A stretch of DNA of 64,000 nucleotides from Salegentibacter echinorum (GTDB lineage Bacteria > Bacteroidota > Bacteroidia > Flavobacteriales > Flavobacteriaceae): positions 327,232 to 391,231 of the forward strand of contig NZ_FQVT01000004.1 in NCBI RefSeq assembly GCF_900129445.1, given 5' to 3'. Below the pieces are notes generated by a model, which was not told the DNA's origin, made no database searches, and was given only the letters and a program-made list of their open reading frames with translations. Shown piece after piece: positions 26,212-35,878 of the stretch; position 1 is the stretch's first letter, and each line of letters begins with the position of its first letter. Made by a program: the position numbers and the translations under genes.

Positions 26212-28698
26212 TTAGTCCAATACACCCAAAAATTTTAAACCAAAAATAAAAGCTGCTTCGCGATGCCCGTCTTGATTGGAGACTACATAATCCAGGCGCA
26301 ATAATCTATACTTTCCAAAACCTAAATTATCCAGGCCTACCGAGAATTCAGAATATGGTTTTTGATCCTGGGTGTAGAGGGCGTTAGCGCCAAGTACCAG
26401 GTTGTAGTTTAGTTTATTTAGAAACGGAACCTTTCCTAAAACCCATCCGTTAAAATGCTGTTCGGCGTGCGCTTCAGCATAAGTTTTATTGGTGCTAAGT
26501 GCATAATAAGGCAGCAAATTAAAACGCTGTAAATAATTCATTCCGTTGCCAATGCGGGTTTGATTTCCAGCGAAATGTTTATAATCCACAAAAGCGATCT
26601 CCTTGGCATTTAAAAAAGTGCCGGCATTTAAGTTATAACCAAACTCACCCTTATTTCCAAAGCTGATATCTTGGCGAATAGCTACGTTAAATTGATCAAA
26701 ATTATATCTTCCCTCATTAGCACCCAAAGCTTTTTCATAGCCCAGGTAAAGTGTAGGGTATTTATCGGTATTAATGGTATATTTTCGGTTCGGGTAACTC
26801 ATATATTTTTGACCAAAGCGAATTCTAGCCCTCAAATCAAGTTTAAATAGCTGGTGGTCTTTAAATAAAAGACTTCCGGAATTATAGGGTTGCAAAGGGT
26901 TGTTGGCGGTGTAACTAACGTGTTTATTTGGTGTTATCACCTGGTCTGTATGGTTTACAAGTGCATTGCGATCTTCATAAACGAGATTGCCAATAAGAAA
27001 GACGCCGTTAAAAAATTCTTGTTGATAAGCAATTTTAGCAAAACTACGTTCGTAAAGTTTTAGATAATTCCGCTCAAAGAAAAGGCTGGTGATATCGTTT
27101 ATTCTTTCTGAAATTGGTTTATTATCATTAACCTGTTTGGTTTCAACACCGCCAGAAACACTTAAAAAGGCTTTGGACCTGGTGTTGAACCGTTTCTGAA
27201 ATCCGCCGGTAAGTCTAAAACGATCATCACTAAAACCATAGGTAGGTTTAGCGAAAATACGCCAAAATGCGGGGGAATTTTCATCTTCGGGGTTTTGCCT
27301 GAAAGAAATATTTGAGGAAATATTCCAGCCCTGAACAGTGTTGAAATGAGTTTCAAATAAAGGAGAACTAATGTTGAAATAATTGTTTTTAAAAGAATTT
27401 TGATGAGAATATCCAAACAGCAGGTCGGTCACCTCAAATTTATTCCTAACCGCGTCTATAGAATCTTTGTAAGGTTTAGAATCGCGCAGCTCTTGTATAC
27501 TATCTTTTTTTACATAATCGTTTAGTTCTTCTTTTGTGAGGGGCACGGGTCGCAGACGCTCCCAATAGGTAGAATCCTTTTTGTTGGCGGCATCGGCAAA
27601 AGATAAAATTTCGGCACCAAAACTCGAGTTATCAAATTGAGGATTGAAGTTATAATTGCTGTAAACAGCGGTAAAGCGGCCATCTCCCGAAACGCCGAAC
27701 ATGGAAAATTTAAAATCTACGGTTTGCGAAATTTGGATGTAAAATCCGTTTTCTTCAGAAAACCGATAGTCCTGTTTAAAATTCAGGGTTTCAATTGGTG
27801 GAATTTGGACTGCCTCGCCAGTAGTTTTTAAAGCGACCCCAAAAATTTGCCAGAGATCTTCAACAATATAAATATATCCTGAAAATACCCGGTCTTTGAC
27901 ACGTTTGGGGATGACTTTTATTTTGTTGATGAGGTTGCCGTTATCGTCAAAAAAAGTTCCTTCCAGTTTATAATTGTAGTAGTTAAAAGCATAACTGGCA
28001 ATTGGGGAGACCATTTCGCTATTAATCTTAAGAGTATTTTCGTAAAAGGAAAAGTAGGACTCCTGCGCCGAATTTAAACTAAAACCATTGTCGTTACCGC
28101 TCACTTTAGAGGCGATAATTTTTTCTTTAAAGTCATCGGGTTTTCGATAAGAAATCTTAGAAATAGTTTCGCTTAGATAAACAATTCCGCTTCGGGTAGA
28201 ATCTAAGCCTCCGCCAAGGTCACCAATTTCCTGCCCAAGAATTTTCTCAGGAGCATTTTTTATGCGCCATAATCCGCGGGAATAATAATCGGCAGTGTAG
28301 GCTTCCAGTTTTGCAGCATTTTCTTTACGGGCAGCTATGGTATTTCTAATAATTGCATTCGCCGGGTTTTCTTCCGCACTAACCTGTACTTCCTCGAGAT
28401 TAGTAGTTTCTGCCGTTAAACTGATGTCTAATTGGCGTTGAAAATCTTGAACATTAATACTTTTTTTCTCGGTTTTATAGCCTAAAAACTGAAATACCAG
28501 GCTGTAATTTCCCCGCTTATTTATTTTTAATTCATATTGCCCATTTTTGTTAGTTGTGGTACCATAACGCCCATCTTCGGTGTAAATATTTACATAAGCC
28601 AGAGAGTTCTCGTTCGTATCGGTAACGGTACCGGTGATTTGGGAATAGGTATTTAAAGTGGAAAGAACTAAGAACAGAAAAACTAATTTTGCGGGCAT
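26212..28698 (-). CDS. DUF5686 / carboxypeptidase-regulatory-like outer-membrane protein
   Basis: The 828-residue protein has a signal peptide (1-19, ending NTYS) and an N-terminal carboxypeptidase-regulatory-like beta-sandwich (about 20-105: ITGTVTDTNENSLAYVNI, GTTTNKNGQYEL). DUF5686 follows to the C-terminus, with strand-rich, alternating-hydrophobic sequence typical of an outer-membrane barrel. The final strand ends FIFGLKFLGVLD. It resembles TonB-dependent receptors only in its first domain and has no plug. Function is unknown; the family is widespread in Bacteroidota. It is monocistronic. Confidence 0.85.
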   Translation of the reverse strand: MPAKLVFLFLVLSTLNTYSQITGTVTDTNENSLAYVNIYTEDGRYGTTTNKNGQYELKINKRGNYSLVFQFLGYKTEKKSINVQDFQRQLDISLTAETTNLEEVQVSAEENPANAIIRNTIAARKENAAKLEAYTADYYSRGLWRIKNAPEKILGQEIGDLGGGLDSTRSGIVYLSETISKISYRKPDDFKEKIIASKVSGNDNGFSLNSAQESYFSFYENTLKINSEMVSPIASYAFNYYNYKLEGTFFDDNGNLINKIKVIPKRVKDRVFSGYIYIVEDLWQIFGVALKTTGEAVQIPPIETLNFKQDYRFSEENGFYIQISQTVDFKFSMFGVSGDGRFTAVYSNYNFNPQFDNSSFGAEILSFADAANKKDSTYWERLRPVPLTKEELNDYVKKDSIQELRDSKPYKDSIDAVRNKFEVTDLLFGYSHQNSFKNNYFNISSPLFETHFNTVQGWNISSNISFRQNPEDENSPAFWRIFAKPTYGFSDDRFRLTGGFQKRFNTRSKAFLSVSGGVETKQVNDNKPISERINDITSLFFERNYLKLYERSFAKIAYQQEFFNGVFLIGNLVYEDRNALVNHTDQVITPNKHVSYTANNPLQPYNSGSLLFKDHQLFKLDLRARIRFGQKYMSYPNRKYTINTDKYPTLYLGYEKALGANEGRYNFDQFNVAIRQDISFGNKGEFGYNLNAGTFLNAKEIAFVDYKHFAGNQTRIGNGMNYLQRFNLLPYYALSTNKTYAEAHAEQHFNGWVLGKVPFLNKLNYNLVLGANALYTQDQKPYSEFSVGLDNLGFGKYRLLRLDYVVSNQDGHREAAFIFGLKFLGVLD

Positions 28699-29330
28699 AA
28701 GGTTTGTTTAGATACATGACAAAATAAGTAAAATTTTAACAGGAGGATTTTAAATTTCGGTCAAAATTGCTGGTTTTCAAGCCTTTTTTAAGCTTTTAAC
28801 CGTGTTGTTTTTTGAAAATAAGCTTAAGTGATTAATAATTTACCAAGAATCCTATCTCTTTTCAAGCAAAGGAGCTACAAAGGAAAAAGCGCAAAGAAAC
28901 GCAAAGTATTAATATAGATAAAGTCATCATAGACCCTTAAAAAAATAAAATTTGAAAAAACGGCGGTATTGATGTAATGAGTTGAAAAATCAAGGCTTAA
29001 AAAGTTGCCTGGAATACACGAATAATAGAAAAAAACAAAGAGTAAAGAGCAAAGAATCAAGAATGGATGGGAACTAATAGCAAGCTTCGACTCTAAATTT
29101 TCGCCACTAAAACAGGAAAACACCAAGATGCACAAAGATGCTCTTCGTGTTTTTTGGAGTTTTGGAGTCTTTGTAGCTTTTTAAATTTTTAATCGAGTTT
29201 TTACGACAATGGCAGTGGAAAAACATATCTAATACGCGAACTCTTTACTTCCATAGCCTAAACATGGTTTTATAATTACCTTTTTTGCTAATTAAAACCT
29301 TCAGGAAAAAGAATTGTTTGAGAAATTTTA
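28699..29330. repeat. Gene-free stretch with a possible inverted-repeat-bounded element
   Basis: AGCTACAAAG at 28873-28882 and CTTTGTAGCT at 29169-29178 are exact inverse copies about 290 bp apart. Between them are degenerate CGCAAAGAAACGCAAAG and CACCAAGATGCACAAAGATG motifs. This could be a decayed non-autonomous element, but the arms are only 10 bp. No gene is seen in the stretch. Confidence 0.35.
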
Positions 29331-29435
29331 CTCGATAATCGAGATTTGAATGCTCCGAGGCTTGCCTCGAAATCAAATTAATACTCGTTTATGCTACCTC
29401 GTGGGCTTGTTCCGTGGTAGTTTATTTTTGAAAAA
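29331..29435. repeat. CTCGATAATCGAG palindrome and 'CGAGGCTTGCCTCGAAAT' repeat
   Basis: The palindrome CTCGATAATCGAG (29331-29343) is followed by GCTCCGAGGCTTGCCTCG and by TACCTCGTGGGCTTG..CCGTGGTAG, both able to form short hairpins. Related sequence occurs at 30101-30200 and 39537-39590. Confidence 0.6.
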
Positions 29436-29513
29436 GCAAGATTTTCAGTTAGTAATAATTTTGTCTTATTTCTTTTTTCTTGCAGCCAGCGATCTTGTTT
29501 CTTTAAGAGGGTG

Positions 29514-29978
29514 CTAATTATACTCCTTCTTAATTCGGTCTAGTTTTCTTTTGTTTTCGCGGTCTTTTATGGTATCGCGTTTGTCGTAGAGTTTCTTTCC
29601 TTTGGCCAGTGCAATTTGCATTTTTGCAAGTCCGCGGTCGTTAATAAAAACCCGTAATGGAACAATAGTTAACCCCGAATTTTTTACTTGTTTCTCCAAT
29701 TTGCGCAATTCCCGACGTTGCAACAAAAGTTTTCGTTCGCTTTTGGGGTTGTGATTAAAATGGGTAGCGTGGGAATATTCTTCAACGTGCATATTTATCA
29801 CAAATAGTTCGTGATTCTGAAATTCGCAAAAACTCTCGGCGATAGAAGCTTTACCCTGTCTAATGGCTTTAATTTCCGTGCCGGCGAGTTTAATCCCTGC
29901 GATATACTTATCGAGAATTTCATATTCAAACCGCGCCTTGCGATTTTTAATATTTATGGTGTTGCTGTTTTTTTTCAT
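29514..29978 (-). CDS. smpB: SsrA-binding protein SmpB
   Basis: The 154-residue protein binds tmRNA and brings it to stalled ribosomes for trans-translation. It has the OB-barrel core (RKARFEYEILDKYIAGIKL, GTEIKAIRQGKASI) and the basic C-terminal tail (GKKLYDKRDTIKDRENKRKLDR) that enters the mRNA channel. Length is typical. A TATTTTTG box lies 8 bp upstream. The tmRNA gene itself was not found in this window. Confidence 0.96.
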   Translation of the reverse strand: MKKNSNTINIKNRKARFEYEILDKYIAGIKLAGTEIKAIRQGKASIAESFCEFQNHELFVINMHVEEYSHATHFNHNPKSERKLLLQRRELRKLEKQVKNSGLTIVPLRVFINDRGLAKMQIALAKGKKLYDKRDTIKDRENKRKLDRIKKEYN

Positions 29979-29985
29979 ATTACTA

Positions 29986-29993
29986 CAAAAATA
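29986..29993 (-). promoter_or_regulatory. TATTTTTG -7 box for smpB
   Basis: The minus strand reads TATTTTTG, matching TAnnTTTG, immediately upstream of the smpB start. The short distance implies a very short 5' leader. Confidence 0.45.
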
Positions 29994-30100
29994 GAAAGCT
30001 TTATTTAAAAAACGTCTTAAGAGTGTTTTAAATAGTAGAAGAACCTGGTTCAGCTAAAATAATTTTCTTTGAGTAATTTTTTTCAGAATAAATTTTTAAA

Positions 30101-30200
30101 TCGCGGGGCGATAGCCAGGGGTTTAATTCCCCGGGGCTCGCCTTGAAATAAAAGAGCTTTTTCGGAAGCATACCTCGCACCCTTGTGGCGAGGTTGTTGA
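30101..30200. repeat. Dispersed 'CGCGGGGCGATAGCCAGGGG' repeat
   Basis: The left half matches 39537-39590 (CGCGGGGCGAT, GCCAGG, TTTGAT/TTTAAT, CCTCGAAAT-like end). The right half contains TACCTCGCACCCTTGTGGCGAGGT, a hairpin. A 73-codon open frame crosses the repeat on the minus strand, but it is best explained as repeat-derived. Confidence 0.55.
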
Positions 30201-30309
30201 TTAAAACACTAGAAAGATGCTTTATAAGATTATAGCATAATCTAAACAAAGCCTTAACTTTGTGGGCTGTTTATAAGTAGTTATACCCAATATTTTAGAG
30301 AAAAAGATT

Positions 30310-31050
30310 ATGAGAAAGTACTATTTGGTCCTTAGCGTTATCCTTGTGTTATTTGCTTGCGAGAAAAGCGAGCCTACTGCCCAACAAATTATCGATAAAG
30401 CAATAGCCAAAGCAGGTGGGGATAAATATGAAAGTGCAGAAATTAGTTTTAACTTTAGGAAAGGAGCTTATAAAAGTAGCCGGAAAAACGGGAAATTTAA
30501 GCTAGAGCGTTTTTTCCCAGATTCTACCGGAGCAACAAACCACGATGTGGTGACCAACGATGGATTCACGCGCTATAATAATGAACAGGAGGTGAATTTA
30601 AGTGATTCGCTAAAGAATATTTATAAAAATTCCGTGAATTCGGTGCATTATTTTGTGCAGTTACCTTACGGTTTAAACGATGCCGCCGTGAATAAGGAAT
30701 TAATAGGCAAAGACACGATTCACGGTAAAGAATATTATGAAATAAAGGTGAGTTTTGATGCTGAAGGTGGTGGGGTAGATCACGAAGACCTTTATATGTA
30801 TTGGATCAATACCCAAACTTTCACAGTAGATTACCTGGCTTATAGTTTTGAGGTAAATGACGGAGGAATCCGGTTTAGAAAAGCTTATAATCCCAGAACG
30901 ATCCAGGGAATAAGATTTGTGGATTATGAAAATTATAAAACCGATGATCTAAGCACTCCATTAAAAGAGCTGGATGATTTGTATGAGGCTAAACAGCTTG
31001 AATTGTTATCTAAAATTGAAAATCGGGATATAAAAGTAAGTCTGAAGTAA
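30310..31050 (+). CDS. DUF6503-family lipoprotein
   Basis: The 246-residue protein has a type II signal peptide with lipobox VLFAC (Cys17), so it is a predicted envelope lipoprotein. The mature part starts with QQIIDKAIAKAGGDKYESAEISFNF, a hallmark of the DUF6503 family. It then shows alternating strands like a LolA/LppX-type lipid-binding half-barrel. The function is unknown; a lipid or hydrophobic-ligand carrier is only an inference. A TAACTTTG box at 30255-30262 could be its promoter. It is separated by 129 bp from the dehydrogenase gene. Confidence 0.75.
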   Translation: MRKYYLVLSVILVLFACEKSEPTAQQIIDKAIAKAGGDKYESAEISFNFRKGAYKSSRKNGKFKLERFFPDSTGATNHDVVTNDGFTRYNNEQEVNLSDSLKNIYKNSVNSVHYFVQLPYGLNDAAVNKELIGKDTIHGKEYYEIKVSFDAEGGGVDHEDLYMYWINTQTFTVDYLAYSFEVNDGGIRFRKAYNPRTIQGIRFVDYENYKTDDLSTPLKELDDLYEAKQLELLSKIENRDIKVSLK

Positions 31051-31179
31051 AATAGTCACAATATTTGACGATGATTTTGTTAATTCTTCATAATTAACGT
31101 ATTCTTGTAAAAGCTTTAACTTCACTTTAGCCGGGAAAATTCCATCCTCTTCCTAACTTTAAAAAAATTTAAAAAAGTT

Positions 31180-32565
31180 ATGAAAGAGAAAACACTAAAA
31201 ACCATCAATCCTGCAACAGGAAAAGATTTAAAAGAATATAACTACTTTACAGATCAGGAAGCTAAAGATGCGGTAGAAGAATGCCACAATGCCTTTCTAA
31301 AATGGCGCGAAAAATCTGCCGAACAACGAGCTGAGATCATTCAAAACATCGGAAAAAAACTAACGGAAAATAAGGATAAGTTAGCAAAACTAATGACTTC
31401 TGAAATGGGGAAATTACTCGAGCATGGGGAACAGGAAGTTGACCTTTGCGCGGGGATTTGCGATTGGACGGCAGCAAACGGCCCTGAAAATCTAAAAGAC
31501 GAAGAACGAGAATTGCCAGATGGCGGAAGAGGGATTATTACTTATTCCCCGCTTGGTGTGATTTATGGAATCCAACCCTGGAACTTTCCGTCATATCAGG
31601 TTATACGTTATGCAATTGCCAATTTAATGGCTGGAAACGGGGTGCTGCTTAAACATGCCGAAAGCGTGACTGGTAGTGCTTTTTTATTAGAAGAAATTTT
31701 TAATGAAGCCGGACTTCCTAAAAACCTCTTCAAAGTTTTGGTGATAGACCACGATCAGTCAGACGATATTATCTCACACAAGTTGGTTCGTGGAGTAACT
31801 CTAACGGGAAGCCCAACAGCGGGAAAAATTGTGGCTAAAAAAGCGGCTGCAGAATTGAAAAAAACAGTAATGGAACTCGGTTCTAACGATGCTTATATGG
31901 TATTGGAAGATGCAGACCTGGAAACGGCTGTAGAATGGAGTTTAAAAGGTAGGATCTATAATAATGGGGAAACCTGCGTTGCCGCAAAAAGGTTTATTGT
32001 TGTTGAAAAACTCTACGATAAATTTAAAGAAGCCTTTGTTGAGAAAATGAAGAATTTTAAAGCCGGCGATCCTACCAATGAAGATAGTGATTTGGGGCCA
32101 ATGGCTAGAAAAGATTTACGCGACGACCTACATGAGCAGGTGGAAAACAGTGTTAAAAATGGTGCGAGCGTTCTTTGCGGAGGAAAAAAGCCGGAAGGCG
32201 ATGGCTATTTTTATCCCGCGACTGTTTTGGCCAATGTGAAACCGGGACAACCCGCTTACGATGATGAACTTTTTGGTCCTGTTGCTTCATTAATTAAAGC
32301 GAAAGATGACGATGATGCGATGCGTATAGCCAATGATAGTAGATTTGGCCTTGGAGGAGGAATCTTTTCTAAGGATGAGGAGAAAGCAGTAGAACTGGCT
32401 AGTAAATATTTTGATACAGGAATGGTATTTATTAACTCCTTTGGTTTGGCGCAACCCAATATGCCTTTTGGAGGAGTGAAAAATTCTGGATATGGCCGTG
32501 AACACGGTGGCTTTGGAATGAAAGAATTTGTAAATGCTAAAGCAATTAATATCTTAAAAGGCTAG
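31180..32565 (+). CDS. NAD(P)-dependent succinate-semialdehyde-type aldehyde dehydrogenase
   Basis: The 461-residue ALDH-superfamily enzyme oxidises an aldehyde to its acid. Glu232 (MELGSNDAY) is the general base and Cys266 (NNGETC) the nucleophile. IQPWNFPS and TGSPTAGKIVAKKAA form the cofactor site. The length (about 460) and the sequence MPFGGVKNSGYGREHG near the end fit the YneI/Sad-like succinate-semialdehyde dehydrogenase group. The exact substrate cannot be fixed from sequence. No GABA transaminase gene is adjacent. A hairpin with T run follows at 32599. Confidence 0.88.
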   Translation: MKEKTLKTINPATGKDLKEYNYFTDQEAKDAVEECHNAFLKWREKSAEQRAEIIQNIGKKLTENKDKLAKLMTSEMGKLLEHGEQEVDLCAGICDWTAANGPENLKDEERELPDGGRGIITYSPLGVIYGIQPWNFPSYQVIRYAIANLMAGNGVLLKHAESVTGSAFLLEEIFNEAGLPKNLFKVLVIDHDQSDDIISHKLVRGVTLTGSPTAGKIVAKKAAAELKKTVMELGSNDAYMVLEDADLETAVEWSLKGRIYNNGETCVAAKRFIVVEKLYDKFKEAFVEKMKNFKAGDPTNEDSDLGPMARKDLRDDLHEQVENSVKNGASVLCGGKKPEGDGYFYPATVLANVKPGQPAYDDELFGPVASLIKAKDDDDAMRIANDSRFGLGGGIFSKDEEKAVELASKYFDTGMVFINSFGLAQPNMPFGGVKNSGYGREHGGFGMKEFVNAKAINILKG

Positions 32566-32598
32566 AATACGCTTGATATAATTATTACTTTTAGTAAA

Positions 32599-32628
32599 GG
32601 CCTGGGATATATATTCCGGGCTTTTTTT
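32599..32628 (+). terminator. Hairpin terminator after the aldehyde dehydrogenase gene
   Basis: GGCCTGGGA pairs with TTCCGGGC (with G-U pairs) and is followed by TTTTTTT. It begins 34 bp after the stop codon. Confidence 0.75.
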
Positions 32629-32808
32629 ATTGCAGCTTCATTGGTCTAAGCTTGCGAAATCCTTATTAAATGTCTGTTCCTATGTAGCTTGTAACTGGAT
32701 TGTAAATTAATTGAATAGTGTAATTTAACTAAAATTTATGTGTAAAACTCTTACTTTATCGGGTTTACGTGATAAATTTGTTGTTTAAACCACTAAAAAC
32801 TAAATTTT

Positions 32809-33426
32809 ATGAAAACTAAATTGTTATTAATTTTCCTGATAGCTTCAGTAATTGGATTTACCTCCTGTGAAGATACCAAGAAAAAAGAAGAGGAAAGAGC
32901 GAAAATGGAGCAGATGGAAGCCGAGAAAGAGGCTAAAATGCAAGCTGAAGAAGAACGAATGGAGATGGAATCTAACAGTATTGCTGCAAAAGCGATGGCT
33001 ACAGATTCTTTAAGTACTTTGGTAAGTGCTCTTCAAAATGCAGAATTAGCTCAAACTTTTACCGAAGATGAAGGCCCATTTACAGTATTTGCTCCTACCA
33101 ATAAGGCTTTTGAGCAAGTTGATAAGGCGACTTTAGACACGTTGATGATGTCAGAAAATAAAGATAAACTATCTTCTGTATTAAAATATCACGTGGTAGA
33201 TGATGAGATTACTGCACAGGATCTTAGCCAAATGATAGAAGAAAATGATGGTGAAGCTACGATTTCCACCTTAGATGGAGGCGAGCTTAAGGCGATGATG
33301 GATGGTGATAACATCGTTCTAAAAGACGAAAATGGAAACACTGCAACTATTACTGCTACAGATATTGAAGCTTCTAATGGAATTGTGCATATAATTGATG
33401 CTGTGGTGATGAAAAAACCACAATAG
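32809..33426 (+). CDS. Fasciclin-domain lipoprotein
   Basis: The 205-residue protein has lipobox FTSC (Cys20), a highly charged coiled-coil linker (about 24-54, Lys/Glu/Met-rich) and one fasciclin (FAS1) domain (about 62-203). The H1 motif is GPFTVFAPTNKAF and the H2 motif is GIVHIIDAVVM. The YH motif is at KYHVV. FAS1 domains mediate weak cell-surface adhesion. The protein is predicted to be envelope-anchored, with the coiled coil acting as a spacer or oligomeriser. It is monocistronic and followed by a hairpin shared with murB. Confidence 0.9.
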   Translation: MKTKLLLIFLIASVIGFTSCEDTKKKEEERAKMEQMEAEKEAKMQAEEERMEMESNSIAAKAMATDSLSTLVSALQNAELAQTFTEDEGPFTVFAPTNKAFEQVDKATLDTLMMSENKDKLSSVLKYHVVDDEITAQDLSQMIEENDGEATISTLDGGELKAMMDGDNIVLKDENGNTATITATDIEASNGIVHIIDAVVMKKPQ

Positions 33427-33451
33427 AATAGTCAATTGTAAATTAAAAATA

Positions 33452-33483
33452 AGCCCCGTCAGGATTCTTGACGGGACTTTTGC
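33452..33483. terminator. Hairpin terminator between the fasciclin gene and murB
   Basis: AGCCCCGTCA pairs with TGACGGGACT, closed by GGATTCT and followed by TTTTG. It is the end of convergent genes and may be bidirectional. Confidence 0.75.
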
Positions 33484-33508
33484 TTTGTGATAACTCTTAT
33501 TTTTCCTT

Positions 33509-34522
33509 CTAAAAGACATTAACTTCGGGTTCTAGTTGAAGTTTGAATTTTTCGAAAACTTTTTTCTGAATTAATTTAGAAAGCGCGAGTATTTCTTCCC
33601 CGGTTGCGCTACCATAATTCACTAAAACCAATGCCTGATTTTTGTGGACTCCCGCATCGCCCTCTCGATAACCCTTTAAGCCGGTTTGATCTATGAGCCA
33701 ACCCGCCGGAACTTTAAATTCCTGTTCGCTAAGTTTATAAAAAGGAATCTCAGGGAAATTATTCTGCACTTCTTTTAATTGATCCCCACTTATCACCGGA
33801 TTCTTAAAAAAGCTACCACTGTTTCCTAATTTCCTGGGGTCTGGTAATTTTTCCTGTCTAATGCTAATCACCGCATTAGAAATATCTGTTATGGTTGGGT
33901 TTTTAATTCCCATTTGCTGCAGTTGACTTGTTATAGCGCCATAGGAAGTACTAAGTTGATGATCTTTTTTTCTTAATCGAAAATTCACCGAGGTAATTAC
34001 ATACTCATTTTTTAGCTTATTTTTAAAGACAGAGTTTCGGTATCCAAATTCACATTGTTCCAGGTTAAAAGTTTCTACCTCTAGCGTCTGTATGCGAAGA
34101 GCTTCACAAGATTCAAAAGTATCCTTTAATTCTACGCCATAAGCTCCAATATTCTGTACCGGAGCCGTTCCTACATTTCCAGGAATAAGCGACAAATTTT
34201 CGAGTCCGCCATAGCCTTTGTTCAGACAATAAAGTACAAATTGGTGCCAGTTCTCGCCGGCACCAACTTTTAAAACTACTTCGTCCCTGCTTTCAGAAAT
34301 AAGCTCTATTCCTTTAATAGCAATATGGACTACTGTTTTGTGAATATCTTTTGTGAGCAGCATATTGCTACCGCCACCTAATATAAATAATTCTGAAGCA
34401 TAGGTTTGCTGCAAAACTTTTTTTAGTTCTTCGGCGGTATGTACGGCAATAAACTTTTTTGCCTGTACATCTACCCCAAAGGTGTTGTAGGATTTGAGGG
34501 AAAACTTTTCAGCAAACTGCAT
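33509..34522 (-). CDS. murB: UDP-N-acetylenolpyruvoylglucosamine reductase
   Basis: The 337-residue FAD enzyme reduces UDP-GlcNAc-enolpyruvate to UDP-MurNAc in peptidoglycan synthesis. It has the FAD segment LGGGSNMLLTKD, SLIPGNVGTAPVQNIGAYGVEL, FGYRNSVFK, and the active-site serine region GNSGSFFKNP. The type I form (E. coli-like) is indicated by the length and the YRNS motif. It follows the aminotransferase gene with 5 bp of spacing, so both are likely co-transcribed. Confidence 0.97.
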   Translation of the reverse strand: MQFAEKFSLKSYNTFGVDVQAKKFIAVHTAEELKKVLQQTYASELFILGGGSNMLLTKDIHKTVVHIAIKGIELISESRDEVVLKVGAGENWHQFVLYCLNKGYGGLENLSLIPGNVGTAPVQNIGAYGVELKDTFESCEALRIQTLEVETFNLEQCEFGYRNSVFKNKLKNEYVITSVNFRLRKKDHQLSTSYGAITSQLQQMGIKNPTITDISNAVISIRQEKLPDPRKLGNSGSFFKNPVISGDQLKEVQNNFPEIPFYKLSEQEFKVPAGWLIDQTGLKGYREGDAGVHKNQALVLVNYGSATGEEILALSKLIQKKVFEKFKLQLEPEVNVF

Positions 34523-34527
34523 CGCAA

Positions 34528-35718
34528 CTATTTGTTGTATTCTTCTAAGGCTATTTTTAAAATATTCAGGGCTCTTGTTAAGTTTTCTTTTTTCAAAACA
34601 TAAGCGATTCGCACCTGGTTCATCCCCGTATTTGGGGTAGAGTAGAAGCCTGCTGCCGGAGCTACCATAACGGTTTCGTTCTCGTGTTCAAATTCTTCTA
34701 ACAACCACTTAGCAAAATCGTCAGCATTTTTCACCGGTAGTTCAGCGATACAGTAAAACGCACCTTTTGGCTTTGCTACATTTACCCCTGGAATATTTTC
34801 TAAACCTTCTACTAATAGGTTCCTACGCTGGGTATATTCTTCATTCACCTCTTCAAAATAGGAGTCTGGTGTGTTTAGGGCGGCTTCTGCTGCAATTTGA
34901 GCGAAAGTTGGTGGGCTTAACCTGGCTTGTGCAAACTTCATCGCGGTTGTCATCACCTCTTTGTTTTTAGAAACCAGGCAACCAATTCTTGCACCACACA
35001 TACTGTAACGTTTAGAAACAGAATCTACCATAATTGCATTTTCTTCCAGTCCTGGAATACTCATAATAGAGTGGTGTTTCACGCCATCGTAAGTAAATTC
35101 ACGATATACCTCGTCTGCCACGATAAACAAATCGTGTTTTAAAGCGAGTTCTGCAAGCTGCTCGATCTCTTCGCGAGTATATAAGTAACCGGTAGGATTC
35201 CCCGGGTTACAAATTAAGATCGCTTTTGTTTTATTGGTAATAAGTTTTTCAAATTCTGAAATAGGCGGAAGTGCAAAGTTGTCTTTAATAGTTGCTCGAA
35301 TAGGTAAAATATTTACACCAGATGAATTTGCGAAACCATTATAATTGGCATAAAATGGCTCTGGAATAATAATTTCGTCCCCGGGGTCTGTAATGCTGCC
35401 CATAGCAAATAGTAAAGCTTCAGATCCCCCCGTGGTCACTATAATATCTTCCGCGTCTACCGGAATGTCATTTTTATCATAATATTTGGCCAGTTTATTG
35501 CGATAAGACTCAAATCCTGCCGAATGACTGTAGGATAATACATCTATATCGTTGTTTTTTACTGCATCTAGAGCAACTTTTGGGGTTTCAATATCTGGCT
35601 GTCCAATATTAAGCTGATAAATTTTCTTTCCTTTTTTTCTTGCCGCTTCAGCAAATGGTACTAGTTTCCTTATTGGAGATTCGGGCATAGATTGCCCTTT
35701 GTTTGAAATACTTGGCAT
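34528..35718 (-). CDS. PLP-dependent aminotransferase, class I (aspartate-type)
   Basis: From the chosen start the protein has 396 residues (MPSISNKGQSMPESPIRK). The open frame extends to 35847, but the 43 extra residues are hydrophobic/basic and unlike the family. NPGNPTG (171-177), ADEVYREF and the Schiff-base Lys236 (VDSVSKRY) mark fold-type I aminotransferases. The final Arg (QVRIAY) binds the substrate carboxylate. The likely reaction is aspartate or aromatic amino-acid transamination; the exact donor is uncertain. It is the first gene of the unit with murB. Confidence 0.9.
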   Translation of the reverse strand: MPSISNKGQSMPESPIRKLVPFAEAARKKGKKIYQLNIGQPDIETPKVALDAVKNNDIDVLSYSHSAGFESYRNKLAKYYDKNDIPVDAEDIIVTTGGSEALLFAMGSITDPGDEIIIPEPFYANYNGFANSSGVNILPIRATIKDNFALPPISEFEKLITNKTKAILICNPGNPTGYLYTREEIEQLAELALKHDLFIVADEVYREFTYDGVKHHSIMSIPGLEENAIMVDSVSKRYSMCGARIGCLVSKNKEVMTTAMKFAQARLSPPTFAQIAAEAALNTPDSYFEEVNEEYTQRRNLLVEGLENIPGVNVAKPKGAFYCIAELPVKNADDFAKWLLEEFEHENETVMVAPAAGFYSTPNTGMNQVRIAYVLKKENLTRALNILKIALEEYNK

Positions 35719-35846
35719 GATTTTGATTTTAAGGATTGCAAATTGCAAATTATAGGAAGATTTCACTACACTTTTAAGCACGTCTTCCAGACAACGAAAA
35801 TACCATTTTAGCAGATAAAACCCAAGTTTTCGAAACATTGGATACA

Positions 35847-35878
35847 AAAAAAGCCATCTGGATTAAGACGGCTTTTTG
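35847..35878. terminator. Hairpin terminator-like element
   Basis: AAAAAGCCATCT pairs with AGACGGCTTTTT around GGATTA, with A and T runs. It lies upstream of the aminotransferase start and could end transcription entering from either side. Confidence 0.55.

Noticed and set aside
30028..30249. 73-codon minus-strand frame
   Set aside because: It crosses the dispersed repeat at 30101-30200, whose left half recurs at 39537; the translation matches no protein pattern I know.
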